Below are positions 35,201 to 43,593 of a stretch of DNA of 64,000 nucleotides, piece by piece; position 1 is the stretch's first letter; each line of letters starts with the position of its first letter. Source of the stretch: Bacteroidota bacterium (GTDB taxonomy: Bacteria > Bacteroidota > Rhodothermia > Balneolales > HLUCCA01); NCBI GenBank assembly GCA_020832235.1, contig JAFIEZ010000007.1, positions 310,001 to 374,000 of the forward strand, given 5' to 3'. The position numbers were made by a program, and so were the translations under genes. The notes under the pieces were generated by a model. That model did not search any database. It was given only the letters and a program-made list of their open reading frames with translations, and was not told where the DNA came from.

Positions 35201-35227
35201 TTGAACAGATGAAACTCACCGTATAAT
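35201..35227 (+). promoter_or_regulatory. Candidate promoter of hrcA-grpE-dnaJ
   Basis: TTGAAC (35201-35206) and TATAAT (35222-35227) are 15 bases apart, 38 bases before the hrcA ATG. The spacer is slightly short for a sigma-70 promoter. No CIRCE element (TTAGCACTC-N9-GAGTGCTAA) is present in 35096-35265. Confidence 0.3.
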
Positions 35228-35265
35228 TCGTTATTTTAACAGGCTGTATAAAAGAAGTAGTATAC

Positions 35266-36321
35266 ATGAGTTTTTTTGAATACCCGGAACTGAGTCAGCG
35301 AGAGAAAGAAGTACTTCAGTTCATTATTCAGGATTTTATAAAGACAGCGAACCCGGTCGCATCCAAGACCCTGGTATCGCAGCATCAGCTCAATGTGAGC
35401 TCGGCTACGGTGCGTAATGCCATGAGTAGTCTGGAAAACAAGGGCTACCTGGATCACCCGCACACCTCAGCCGGCAGAGTACCAACCGATCTGGGCTATC
35501 GCTTTTATGTGCATTCACTCATGCGCAACGATCGCCTCTCGCGGCAGGAACAAAATCAGCTCGACCACCTCACCGCCCGCTTCACCAACGATCTGGATGA
35601 CGGCATCATAACGGCAGCCCGTCTGCTGGCCCGTCTTTCTAATCTATTGGCCGTTGTGGTTGCTCCCAAACTAGCCAACGGGGTGTTCAACAAGCTTGAG
35701 ATTATATCGCTCAGCAGTACACGCCTGCTGGTTGTTCTTACCATTCAGAGCGGACTGGCCAAAACCGTTAACATAGAGGTGGACTCTGAAATCAGCCGTG
35801 ATGATCTGGACAAAGCATCAGCGTTTCTCAATGAGCGTCTTCAAGGACAAAAACTAGCTGAAATCGCGCGCCACATACGGCAGATGCTTAGTGACTATGA
35901 GCATGATTCCGGCAGCGGGCTCATCCGGGTTTTCATCGACAGTGCCGATACCATTTTTGAAGACCAGCACGTGCGTAAATTTCACTTCGGAGGCGCTGAA
36001 TATATCGCTATGCAGCCCGAATTCAGTGATTTGAGCCAGTATCGCAGCATCGTAGAACTTATTGAAAATGAAGATATGATCATCCACCTGCTTGAAAATC
36101 AGGCCGATGGATTAACCGATTCGGAGGTTCGTGTACGCATCGGGTCGGAGCATAAAGTACAGCAAATTGAGCAGTGCAGTGTTGTTTCTGCAAGCTATAC
36201 ACTGGGATCGGTTACCGGCACGATAGGACTGGTCGGACCGAAGCGAATGAATTATCCCAGAATGATTGCACTGGTCGAGCAGCTGGCAAACCGTTTTAAC
36301 AAAGCAAAATTCGATTACTAA
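35266..36321 (+). CDS. hrcA: Heat-inducible transcription repressor HrcA
   Basis: 351 residues. The N-terminal winged helix (about 1-80) has the family patterns LSQREKEVLQFIIQDFI, VASKTLV and SSATVRNAMSSLENKGYL, then HTSAGRVPTDLGYRFYV. A GAF-like dimerisation region and the inserted domain follow, ending with GSVTGTIGLVGPKRMNYPRM. HrcA normally represses chaperone operons through the CIRCE operator, with GroEL as its folding sensor. It leads an hrcA-grpE-dnaJ operon (grpE starts 5 bases after its stop). Confidence 0.95.
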   Translation: MSFFEYPELSQREKEVLQFIIQDFIKTANPVASKTLVSQHQLNVSSATVRNAMSSLENKGYLDHPHTSAGRVPTDLGYRFYVHSLMRNDRLSRQEQNQLDHLTARFTNDLDDGIITAARLLARLSNLLAVVVAPKLANGVFNKLEIISLSSTRLLVVLTIQSGLAKTVNIEVDSEISRDDLDKASAFLNERLQGQKLAEIARHIRQMLSDYEHDSGSGLIRVFIDSADTIFEDQHVRKFHFGGAEYIAMQPEFSDLSQYRSIVELIENEDMIIHLLENQADGLTDSEVRVRIGSEHKVQQIEQCSVVSASYTLGSVTGTIGLVGPKRMNYPRMIALVEQLANRFNKAKFDY

Positions 36322-36326
36322 AAACT

Positions 36327-36962
36327 ATGAGTAAGACAAAACAACAACGTATTGAGACAGAAGAACAGTTGAGTCCGGAGGCTGTGGCAGACCAACAAAC
36401 CGAGCAACCATTAGAGCAGGTGAATGATTCATCATCAGATCAGCAGCCTTTAGAGGAGGTCAACGATTCTTCTAAGGCCGATGACTCCAAAGAGGATCAG
36501 GAAAAAGCAGATCCGCTTGCACTTCTTCAAGGCGAAGTAGAGCAGCTCAAAGATACCCTCCTCAGAAGAACTGCCGAGTTTGAAAATATCAAAAAACGCA
36601 TGCTTCGCGAGCGAATGGAGTTGCTAGAGGGCGCTAAAGTTGAAGCGCTCAAGCAGTTCCTTCCGGTTAACGACGACCTTCAGCGTACCTTGCAAGCGGC
36701 TGATGGACAAGATATTCCCGAAGGATTTCTACAGGGTGTGAGCATGGTAGCCGAAAAATTTGGATCCATCCTTACTGCCGCCGGTGTGGAACCCATCAGT
36801 GAAGCAGGAGTACCTTTTGACGTGAATTTGCATGATGCACTTATGCGTCAGCCTTCACCAGACGGTAAAACACCATCCGACACCGTGCTGCAGGTACTGG
36901 AAATCGGATACAAAGTGGGTAATAAAATAATACGTCACGCCAAAGTAATAGTGAGTGAGTAA
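36327..36962 (+). CDS. grpE: Nucleotide exchange factor GrpE
   Basis: 211 residues: an acidic, low-complexity Glu/Gln/Asp-rich N-terminus (about 1-65), a long coiled coil (about 65-120, LLQGEVEQLKDTLLRRTAEF with the NIKKRMLRER basic segment) and the C-terminal beta domain (GVEPISEAGVPFDVNLHDAL, then VLQVLEIGYKVGNKIIRHAK). GrpE releases ADP from DnaK; dnaK is not in this window. ATG 36327 is 5 bases after hrcA. dnaJ follows immediately. Confidence 0.95.
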   Translation: MSKTKQQRIETEEQLSPEAVADQQTEQPLEQVNDSSSDQQPLEEVNDSSKADDSKEDQEKADPLALLQGEVEQLKDTLLRRTAEFENIKKRMLRERMELLEGAKVEALKQFLPVNDDLQRTLQAADGQDIPEGFLQGVSMVAEKFGSILTAAGVEPISEAGVPFDVNLHDALMRQPSPDGKTPSDTVLQVLEIGYKVGNKIIRHAKVIVSE

Positions 36963-36963
36963 T

Positions 36964-38124
36964 ATGAGCAAACGAGATTATTACGAGGTACTTGGTGTAT
37001 CAAAGTCGGCCACAGCCGATGAAATAAAAAAAGCCTACCGAAAAAAGGCTATGGAATTTCATCCGGACCGGAATAAAGACAATCCGGATGCCGAGAAGAT
37101 GTTCAAGGAAGCAGCCGAAGCCTTTGATGTGCTCAAAGATCCCAATAAAAAAGCCCGTTACGATCAGTTCGGTCATCAGGGAATGAATAGCGGCGGATTT
37201 CGTGAGCCTGATTTTCAAGGCTTTTCGATGGAGGATATTTTCTCGCAGTTCGGCGATATTTTTGGTCAGGATGTGTTTGGTGGTCGTCGGGGCGGAGGCG
37301 GTCAATCGCGCGCGCGACGCAGTGCGGGCAGACCTGGCGACGATATGCGCATCAACCTGAAGCTTTCACTGGAAGACATCGCATTTGGTGTTGAGAAGAA
37401 GCTGAAAGTGAAAAAATACCTGAAATGCGATAGTTGCAGCGGAACAGGAGCGGAATCTACATCCGACTTCATGACCTGTGGAACTTGTAATGGTATGGGT
37501 GAAGTACGTCAGGTAAGTCGCACGATGTTCGGTCAGTTCGTGAACGTGCAGCCGTGTCCAACCTGTAGTGGTGAAGGGCGGACCATTAAGAACAAGTGTA
37601 AGAAATGCAGCGGCGAAGGTCGTACCAAAGGCGAAGAAACTGTGAAGGTGAAAATTCCATCCGGTGTAGCCCGTGGCAACTACCTCACGCTTCGTGGCCA
37701 GGGTAATGCCGGACTTCGGGGCGGTGACGCCGGTGACCTGATTGTTGTGATTGATGAAGCGGAGCATCAGTTTTTTGAGCGAAAAGGCGATGACATTTAT
37801 TACGATACGAACATCTCGGTGCCGGAAGCCATTTTGGGGACTGAAATCGAGGTACCTACCCTCAAGGGCAAGGCCAAACTTCGTGTAGAGTCAGGAACCC
37901 AGCCGGGTAAATTGCTGCGGATGCGCGAGAAGGGCATTAAAAGCCTGAATACACAGCGATTCGGCGATCAGTATGTGCGTATTAACATCTATATGCCCGA
38001 AAAAATATCGGATGAGGAGCGCAAAATGCTGGAAAAACTCAAAGCCGCCAAGAATTTTGATCCCAAGCAAAAGCATGAGCAAAGCAAGGGGTTCTTCACA
38101 CGGATTAAAGAAGCCTTTTCGTAA
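36964..38124 (+). CDS. dnaJ: Chaperone DnaJ (type I)
   Basis: 386 residues from ATG 36964, one base after the grpE stop; a GTG three codons earlier would overlap grpE and is less likely. J domain with HPD at 33-35, a Gly/Phe-rich linker (about 72-125), four zinc-finger CxxCxGxG repeats (C155/C158, C172/C175, C198/C201, C212/C215) and the C-terminal substrate-binding domains. It stimulates DnaK ATPase and binds unfolded clients. It closes the heat-shock operon at a strong terminator. Confidence 0.97.
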   Translation: MSKRDYYEVLGVSKSATADEIKKAYRKKAMEFHPDRNKDNPDAEKMFKEAAEAFDVLKDPNKKARYDQFGHQGMNSGGFREPDFQGFSMEDIFSQFGDIFGQDVFGGRRGGGGQSRARRSAGRPGDDMRINLKLSLEDIAFGVEKKLKVKKYLKCDSCSGTGAESTSDFMTCGTCNGMGEVRQVSRTMFGQFVNVQPCPTCSGEGRTIKNKCKKCSGEGRTKGEETVKVKIPSGVARGNYLTLRGQGNAGLRGGDAGDLIVVIDEAEHQFFERKGDDIYYDTNISVPEAILGTEIEVPTLKGKAKLRVESGTQPGKLLRMREKGIKSLNTQRFGDQYVRINIYMPEKISDEERKMLEKLKAAKNFDPKQKHEQSKGFFTRIKEAFS

Positions 38125-38132
38125 GATGTAAC

Positions 38133-38170
38133 ACGGCTCTTCGGACACAACCGGGGAGCCGTTTTTATTT
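38133..38170 (+). terminator. Terminator after dnaJ
   Basis: ACGGCTC (38133-38139) pairs with GAGCCGT (38156-38162), followed by TTTTATTT. Loop 16 bases. Confidence 0.85.
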
Positions 38171-38257
38171 GAGGCCTTTTCGTGCAGGCGAGTAGATCAT
38201 GTTGCCGGGAAGACCATCCTTTTCAAAAACTTCACGCCTCAGATAGGCCCATTTACG
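38165..38257 (-). pseudogene. Possible 3' remnant of a lost gene between purE and dnaJ
   Basis: On the minus strand a 30-codon frame without a start codon (it follows a TGA at 38258-38260 that overlaps the purE end) reads like real protein: [20 protein letters not shown], then YSPARKGLK and a stop. Composition is typical of coding sequence, but with no start and so short a length it can only be a decayed fragment or chance. No homologue is recognised. Confidence 0.2.
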
Positions 38258-38738
38258 TCAAATGCTGCGTTTTGGCGCGCGACTCAGCCGCCATAGTCTT
38301 GTGATAGTCCTCCAGTTTTACGCGCAATATCTCATCAAAAGCGCCCAGTATGCGCACGGCCAGCAGTCCGGCATTGGTCGCATTGCTGATGGCTACCGTA
38401 GCCACGGGAATGCCCTTGGGCATCTGAACAATCGATAGCAGACTGTCCATCCCTTTCAAATGGCGGGTCTCCACGGGAACGCCGATCACAGGCAGGGTGG
38501 TGTAAGAGGCTACCATGCCGGGCAGATGGGCCGCTCCGCCCGCCCCTGCAATAATCACCCGAATACCGCGAGAGGCTGCTTCCTTGGCGTACACAGCCAT
38601 ATCGTCGGGGGTTCGGTGCGCCGATACTACCTTTGTTTCAAAATCAACGCCGAAATCCCGGCATACCTCTGCTGCCAGTTTCATAACGGGCCAGTCCGAG
38701 TCGCTGCCCATAATTATTCCAATCTGAGGAGTATTCAT
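38253..38738 (-). CDS. purE: N5-carboxyaminoimidazole ribonucleotide mutase
   Basis: 161 residues, class I PurE. The start [17 protein letters not shown] and the phosphate/CO2-site segments [16 protein letters not shown] and [17 protein letters not shown] are diagnostic. It moves the carboxylate of N5-CAIR to C4 to form CAIR in purine synthesis, with PurK making N5-CAIR. It begins one base after the purK stop, so purK-purE is an operon. Confidence 0.96.
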   Translation of the reverse strand: MNTPQIGIIMGSDSDWPVMKLAAEVCRDFGVDFETKVVSAHRTPDDMAVYAKEAASRGIRVIIAGAGGAAHLPGMVASYTTLPVIGVPVETRHLKGMDSLLSIVQMPKGIPVATVAISNATNAGLLAVRILGAFDEILRVKLEDYHKTMAAESRAKTQHLT

Positions 38739-38739
38739 A

Positions 38740-39900
38740 TCAAATTTGAATGTTTTCGGCCAGTTCCCGGGCCTTGGTTAAGGTTGCATCCACATCATCG
38801 CCCGTTACCGTAAGGTGAGCCATTTTACGTCCTGTCCGCGTTTCAGCCTTGCCGTAAATATGAAGGTGGGCGCCGGGTTGTTGCAGTACATCCTGTGTGC
38901 CAACGGCCTCCGCCTTCCCGTTTCGTAAGCCTAGCAAATTAATCATCGCCGCAGATGAAACCTTCATCGAAGGATCACCCAGGGGCAGACCGCAAACGGC
39001 ACGAACGTGATTTTCGAACTGACAGGTATGACAGGCCTCAATCGTATAATGACCGGAGTTATGCGGCCGCGGCGCCGACTCATTCAAAATAAGCTGATTA
39101 TCATGAGTGAGGAAAAACTCGAATCCGAATAGTCCGATGCCGTCGATAGCTTCCACCGCAATCTTTGCCAGCTCCTGCGCCTGAACCTGTATAGCTTGCG
39201 GAACCCGCGCCGGGGCGATAATCTCTTTGCAAATATGGTCCTGCTGTATCGACTCCACGCATGGATACACCACCATACCTGTCTGGTTACGCGCAACCAT
39301 CACCGCCAGCTCGGTAGTAAAGGGTACAAAGGCCTCTGCCATCACCACCCGACCGTCGCTGCCACCCAGTTTCGACCAGGCGCCAACGGCATCCTCGCCC
39401 GAGCGCACCGTGGCATTGCCGTAGCCATCGTATCCACCCTTGGCGGATTTCAGCAGAAAGGGCCAGCCGAACTCCTCCCCGAAGGTATCAATATCGGAAG
39501 GGGAGGTGATGCTGCGATGGGGGGCCACCGGGATGCCGGCTGCCGCAAACGTATCCTTTTCGGTCAACTTATCCTCAATCTTGGCAAAACTTGCAGGTGT
39601 TGGATAAATGGGCGTGCCCGTTTTTTCAATAACCCGCTGCAGCACCGCAGAATCCACAAACTCGTTCTCAAGTGTTATGACGTCACATGCCAGTGCAAAG
39701 TCTGCCAAGGCACGCTCATCGTTAAGGCTCCCTCTGAACACCAACGGCGTCATATTTTCCACCGGTTCGGTTGCTTTGGATGTTGCATAAACGGCCACCT
39801 TCATGCCGAAACGGAACGCTTGCAGGGCCGACATCCGGGCCAGTTGTCCTCCGCCAATAAATCCGAGGGTAAATCCGGCCTGAAAAGGAGTGTGTTTCAT
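38740..39900 (-). CDS. purK: N5-carboxyaminoimidazole ribonucleotide synthase
   Basis: 386 residues with an ATP-grasp fold. The N-terminal [19 protein letters not shown] and central [19 protein letters not shown] (nucleotide-binding) are PurK signatures; [19 protein letters not shown] carries Mg/ATP and substrate-contact residues. It carboxylates AIR to N5-CAIR with ATP and bicarbonate. A 7-bp inverted repeat lies 30 bases upstream, shared with the divergent prfA region. Confidence 0.96.
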   Translation of the reverse strand: MKHTPFQAGFTLGFIGGGQLARMSALQAFRFGMKVAVYATSKATEPVENMTPLVFRGSLNDERALADFALACDVITLENEFVDSAVLQRVIEKTGTPIYPTPASFAKIEDKLTEKDTFAAAGIPVAPHRSITSPSDIDTFGEEFGWPFLLKSAKGGYDGYGNATVRSGEDAVGAWSKLGGSDGRVVMAEAFVPFTTELAVMVARNQTGMVVYPCVESIQQDHICKEIIAPARVPQAIQVQAQELAKIAVEAIDGIGLFGFEFFLTHDNQLILNESAPRPHNSGHYTIEACHTCQFENHVRAVCGLPLGDPSMKVSSAAMINLLGLRNGKAEAVGTQDVLQQPGAHLHIYGKAETRTGRKMAHLTVTGDDVDATLTKARELAENIQI

Positions 39901-39929
39901 AGGTTGGTTTAACTGAATCGTGACGCGAA

Positions 39930-39950
39930 AATTTGTTATTTTTACAAATT
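39930..39950. promoter_or_regulatory. Inverted repeat in the purK/prfA divergent gap
   Basis: AATTTGT (39930-39936) and ACAAATT (39944-39950) surround TATTTTT. On either strand the sequence contains a near-match to TAnnTTTG (TAATTTGT on minus, TATTTTTA on plus), so the symmetry overlaps possible promoters in both directions. Confidence 0.3.
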
Positions 39951-40081
39951 ACTGAATACTTGAGACGAATTCAGCATTTTCATGCACCGCCGACAGATTA
40001 AGTCGGTCAAAGCAAGGGTGCCCGCACTCAGGTTCAATGCTGCACGAATCCACAAAACCAAATTACACGCTCCCCTATACG

Positions 40082-41161
40082 ATGAACATCGACCAGAAAC
40101 TTGCCCAGCTCAAATCCCGCTTCGAAGAGCTCACCGTAGCCCTGGGTGATCCCGATATTTACGGAAATCAGAAGAAATTCGCCGAATACAGCAAAGAACA
40201 CAGCGACTTGAGGGAAGTGGTTGATCTGTACAACAAGCTGCAGCGGGTGCGCACCGACATCCGGGGGAATACCGAAATCATAAAAACCGAGAAGGATGCC
40301 GACCTCATTGAAATGGCCCGTGAGGAAATGGACGGGTTGCAGGATGAGGCGCAGAAACTCGAAGATGAAATCAAATTTAAACTGGTGCCCCGTGATCCGG
40401 AAGACAAACGCAACGCCATTGTGGAAATTCGGGCAGGAACCGGTGGTGATGAAGCTGGAATTTTTGCCGGCGACCTGTTCAATATGTATCGCCGTTATGC
40501 CGACACCCAGGGATGGCAGCTGGAAATTCTAAGTCTGAACGAGGCGGCCAAGGGCGGCTTCAAAGAAATTGTGTTCTCGCTGCAAGGCGCCGAAATTTTC
40601 GGCAAGATGAAATACGAAAGCGGGGTGCATCGGGTGCAGCGTGTTCCCGAAACCGAATCGCAGGGCAGGGTGCATACCTCGGCGGCCACCGTGGCGGTAT
40701 TGCCGGAAGCCGAAGAGGTGGATGTCGTTATTAATCCGGCTGACCTCGAATACGATACCTTCCGGGCATCGGGCGCCGGAGGACAGCATGTGAACAAGAC
40801 CGACTCGGCCATTCGTATCCGTCACATTCCCTCCGGCGTGGTGGTTGAATGTCAGGAGGAACGCTCGCAGATCAAGAACCGGGCAAAAGCCCTCACGATG
40901 CTGCGTACCCGTCTGTTCGATATGGAATATGAAAAAAAGGCTAAAGAACGGGCTGCTGCGCGGAAAAGTCAGGTCTCTACCGGCGACCGCAGCGCGAAAA
41001 TCCGCACGTATAACTATCCCCAGGGGCGCATTACCGATCACCGCATCGGGCTCACCCTGTATAATCTGGATGACGCCATGAAAGGCAACATCTCGGAGGT
41101 TATTGACGGACTCAAACTGGCCGATAATCTGGAGCGGCTGAGCGCACTGGCGGAGTCGTAG
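40082..41161 (+). CDS. prfA: Peptide chain release factor 1
   Basis: 359 residues from ATG 40082 (MNIDQKLAQLKSRFEEL); an upstream ATG would add 15 residues not typical of the family. The codon-recognition tripeptide is PET within RVQRVPETESQGRVHT, fitting the RF1 PxT motif rather than the RF2 SPF. The peptidyl-hydrolysis GGQ is in SGAGGQHVNKTDSAIR. RF1 ends translation at UAA and UAG. It is followed by an unusual repetitive gap and then a lipoprotein gene. Confidence 0.96.
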   Translation: MNIDQKLAQLKSRFEELTVALGDPDIYGNQKKFAEYSKEHSDLREVVDLYNKLQRVRTDIRGNTEIIKTEKDADLIEMAREEMDGLQDEAQKLEDEIKFKLVPRDPEDKRNAIVEIRAGTGGDEAGIFAGDLFNMYRRYADTQGWQLEILSLNEAAKGGFKEIVFSLQGAEIFGKMKYESGVHRVQRVPETESQGRVHTSAATVAVLPEAEEVDVVINPADLEYDTFRASGAGGQHVNKTDSAIRIRHIPSGVVVECQEERSQIKNRAKALTMLRTRLFDMEYEKKAKERAAARKSQVSTGDRSAKIRTYNYPQGRITDHRIGLTLYNLDDAMKGNISEVIDGLKLADNLERLSALAES

Positions 41162-41174
41162 CAGGACGGGTGGG

Positions 41175-41304
41175 TAGTTCCATCGGGGCTGGTTGCGAAA
41201 GACCACCGGGGTTGTTGAAATATTCCATCAGCTTGGTTGCGAAATATCACCGGGTTGGTTGAACTATCACCCGGGCTGGTTGGGTAATACCACTTGTGGC
41301 GAAA
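41175..41304. repeat. Six degenerate 17-25-bp tandem repeats downstream of prfA
   Basis: Units begin at about 41175, 41200, 41221, 41245, 41265 and 41288. The core is TATCACCGGGTTGGTTG(CG)AAA, with alternate units reading TTCCATC-GG-CTGGTTGCGAA. They fill the gap between prfA and the next lipoprotein gene. No long open frame or clear hairpin explains them. Confidence 0.6.
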
Positions 41305-41329
41305 TTTGAATTAAAAGCAGGTTGTCAGC

Positions 41330-43147
41330 ATGAAAAATGTAGTCGTTTTAGGATGTATGCTCGTAGTGATAGCCTGTTCAGGCACACCCGAAAGCCCTTC
41401 GAGGGAGAAGAGTGGAGGAAGTGCGTATGGCGAAGATGGTCTTGCTGCCGATACCGTGTTGCCCGTTGATATACTGAGCAGCGGAGACATCGCCACGGGT
41501 GACGAAGTGGATATTACGATTCCGCCAAACGGTGCGACCAGCGCGGATGACGACCGGGAATCGGGCTCCGCTGCAGATACCGCATCAGCGCCCTCCGATA
41601 CCGGTTTGGGAGACACCCCTTCGGCACCTGTACCACCGAGCGATACGGCTTCGGGATCGGTGCCATCCCCATCCCCATCCCCTGAAACCGATACCTCAGC
41701 AGCAACAGGGACTGAATCTTCGCTGCGCTCCAGATTATTTCCGCCGGATGATGCTCCCGGACCGGGATCCACGCACGATGATCGTGCCTGCGAATATACC
41801 AACGGCATGTTTCTTCCCTCAAACGGCGTGATGAACGCCCTGGTTCTGTTCATCCGCTACGAAGACGAAGACATCGACAACGCCTGGTGGCCCGCCGATG
41901 GCTTTCCGGACGGATGGCAGACCTTCATCGACGAAACACCCGAGCAGCGCCGCACCAATACCCACAACCTTACCCATTTTTATCGCGAAGTCAGTCGAAA
42001 CGCCGCCACGCCGTTTACCCTCATCGGCACCGTAGATACCGTCACGGCCCGCATCCCGCTTCCCAACGGGATGGATTATGGAGAATCGAACAGGGCCGTG
42101 CTCCAGCAGGTGGAGTCTCGCTATAATGCGGAGCTGGGCCACAGACTCGACCAGTGGACGCGCGCCGAAAACTGCCACAATCGGGTGTCTAACGGCGACA
42201 TCGACCTGATTATCATGATCTGGCGCACCAATCGGTTCCGAAACAGCACCATCAACTGGAGCGGCATCGCGCACATTGGCGGATCCCGCACGCCGGCGTA
42301 CACCTTTCTGGGCAAGAACGTAAAATTGCCGGCTTTTAACGCCAATTTCAGTTCGGGCGTTACCGTAGCCACCCGGGAGCGATCGGTACGCGACCGTCTC
42401 CTCAATGCCGACGTTGTGTTTAAGTCCACTGTGCACGAAATTGCCCACCAGCAGATTACCTACAACCATCCGCAGGGCGGCTCTGACGGGCAGCAGCGAT
42501 TCCCCTCCATGCTGGCCTACGCCGAGCAGGAAATTCATTCGCATAACGGTCTGGAAGCCGATTTGCTGGGCTGGGGTCGGGCTATTCGTGTAAGCCGCGA
42601 TACGACCATAACCCTGGGCGATTTCTTCCAGACGGGCGAGAGTGTGTGGGTGGAAACCTCCGGTTACCGCTACCTCATCGAAAACCGGCAAAATACCAGT
42701 ATTTACGACGATGCCAGTGTGAATCCCGACGATAAGGGACTGTTTGTGTATCAGTACCGCTCAGAGCGCAATCTAACCCTGGGTTACGATGGCAGTAACA
42801 ATAATATCTTTTCGATGGTGTCGGACGGATTTTACGATTGGGAGTTCAGCGGGAGGTGGTTGCCGGGCTGGAGGGCTATTTTCAACAGGGGGGATGCCAA
42901 TGCAAGCGAAGGCAGTGGGTTTACCCGCAAGCAACCCTCAACCGGAAACAACCATCACTGGATATCGGCCATGGTGATTGACGGGGATGAGCGCCCATAC
43001 GATTTTCGTGGCGCTGGACTGCGGGCGGCGTTCAACATGGATCGACCGAGGCTGGGGGCCGATACGAATCCGTCTGTGAACGACCTCGAGCTGGAAGTGC
43101 TCGGGCAGGAGGGGAATGCTGTTCGGTTTCGGGTGAGGGTGAAATAA
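41330..43147 (+). CDS. Surface lipoprotein with M6-like HExxH metallopeptidase domain
   Basis: 605 residues. A lipobox VIAC puts the lipidated cysteine at 16. Residues about 20-150 are a disordered Asp/Ser/Pro/Thr-rich stalk, followed by a globular domain. HEIAH (369-373) fits a zincin, and H405 with E409 in HSHNGLEADLLGW resembles the end of the M6 (immune-inhibitor-A-like) domain, where an acidic/His ligand precedes LGW. FPSMLAYAEQ before it resembles the M6 PS-LM- segment. Proteolysis at the cell surface is therefore inferred; the third ligand is not certain. There is no T9SS sorting domain. The stop codon touches a 230-bp repeat that supplies its terminator. Confidence 0.72.
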   Translation: MKNVVVLGCMLVVIACSGTPESPSREKSGGSAYGEDGLAADTVLPVDILSSGDIATGDEVDITIPPNGATSADDDRESGSAADTASAPSDTGLGDTPSAPVPPSDTASGSVPSPSPSPETDTSAATGTESSLRSRLFPPDDAPGPGSTHDDRACEYTNGMFLPSNGVMNALVLFIRYEDEDIDNAWWPADGFPDGWQTFIDETPEQRRTNTHNLTHFYREVSRNAATPFTLIGTVDTVTARIPLPNGMDYGESNRAVLQQVESRYNAELGHRLDQWTRAENCHNRVSNGDIDLIIMIWRTNRFRNSTINWSGIAHIGGSRTPAYTFLGKNVKLPAFNANFSSGVTVATRERSVRDRLLNADVVFKSTVHEIAHQQITYNHPQGGSDGQQRFPSMLAYAEQEIHSHNGLEADLLGWGRAIRVSRDTTITLGDFFQTGESVWVETSGYRYLIENRQNTSIYDDASVNPDDKGLFVYQYRSERNLTLGYDGSNNNIFSMVSDGFYDWEFSGRWLPGWRAIFNRGDANASEGSGFTRKQPSTGNNHHWISAMVIDGDERPYDFRGAGLRAAFNMDRPRLGADTNPSVNDLELEVLGQEGNAVRFRVRVK

Positions 43148-43152
43148 AAAAC

Positions 43153-43185
43153 AAGCCCCGACACCTTCCGGCGCCGGGGCTTTTC
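43153..43185. terminator. Terminator after the HExxH lipoprotein gene (repeat copy 1)
   Basis: AAGCCCCG (43153-43160) pairs with CGGGGCTT (43175-43182), with an inner CCGGCGCCGG palindrome, then TTTT. The A run before it makes it usable on both strands. Confidence 0.85.
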
Positions 43186-43245
43186 ATTAGTCACATTTAA
43201 CTAAGATGTTTGTGACCGGCTGCATAAGCGCAGCCTGTTCAGGAA

Positions 43246-43377
43246 TCATACAACACGTTCGGGGGCGAGCTCCCAATGTTCGGGGGAGCGCCATAAACCG
43301 GATAGCAACAGCTCACGCATGTAGGTAAATTCTTTCGGCAACTTGTCATACAACTTGCTAAAAAGTTCTTCGTGCGA
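43246..43377 (-). pseudogene. Truncated 3' fragment of pckG
   Basis: The last 43 codons and stop of GTP-dependent PEP carboxykinase, in the same orientation as the intact gene at 46274-48115 and almost identical to it. There is no start and no upstream coding part; the fragment ends at the repeat boundary 43377. It is non-functional as a gene but marks a duplication or integration event. Confidence 0.9.
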
Positions 43378-43446
43378 ACGTGGCAGCCTCAGTATGGAAC
43401 TCCGGAGGAAGAGGTGTTTAGTTTGGGTGATATGGAGATATTTTGA
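43378..43446 (+). pseudogene. Possible 3' end of another gene at the repeat junction
   Basis: Directly after the repeat boundary a plus-strand frame reads [20 protein letters not shown], then IF and a TGA at 43444-43446. It has protein-like composition and no start, as if the 3' tail of a gene had been cut by the rearrangement. No family recognised; chance cannot be excluded. Confidence 0.25.
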
Positions 43447-43505
43447 TCAAGAATTGCTTTAATTGCCAATTCTATCAAAATCTGTAATGGGCAAATTCGC
43501 GTGAT

Positions 43506-43533
43506 TTTGAAGTATGTGCAATGTTTAATTTTG
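43506..43533 (+). promoter_or_regulatory. Candidate Bacteroidota-type promoter of the Ig-repeat lipoprotein gene
   Basis: TTTG at 43506-43509 and TAATTTTG (exact TAnnTTTG) at 43526-43533, separated by 16 bases, 60 bases before the ATG. The surrounding gap 43447-43593 is AT-rich and otherwise shows nothing. Confidence 0.45.
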
Positions 43534-43593
43534 TTAATTTAGAAACTACTTTAGTTTAGATTAAAAGCACCTCTCACATACAATTTTCAGGTC

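Larger units (their letters stand above)
43144..43377. repeat. Direct repeat, copy 1 (pckG 3' end plus terminator)
   Basis: Bases 43152-43377 align without gaps to 46180-46405 (offset 3028) with about 5 mismatches in 226, roughly 98 % identity by eye. The repeat holds the terminator, two small hairpins (GTCACA/TGTGAC and GGCTGC/GCAGCC) and the last 132 bases of pckG. Identity stops abruptly after CGTGCGA at 43377. Confidence 0.92.

Noticed and set aside
41819-42691. 290-codon antisense frame within the HExxH lipoprotein gene
   Set aside because: GC-rich shadow of a well-supported sense gene; no recognisable domain.
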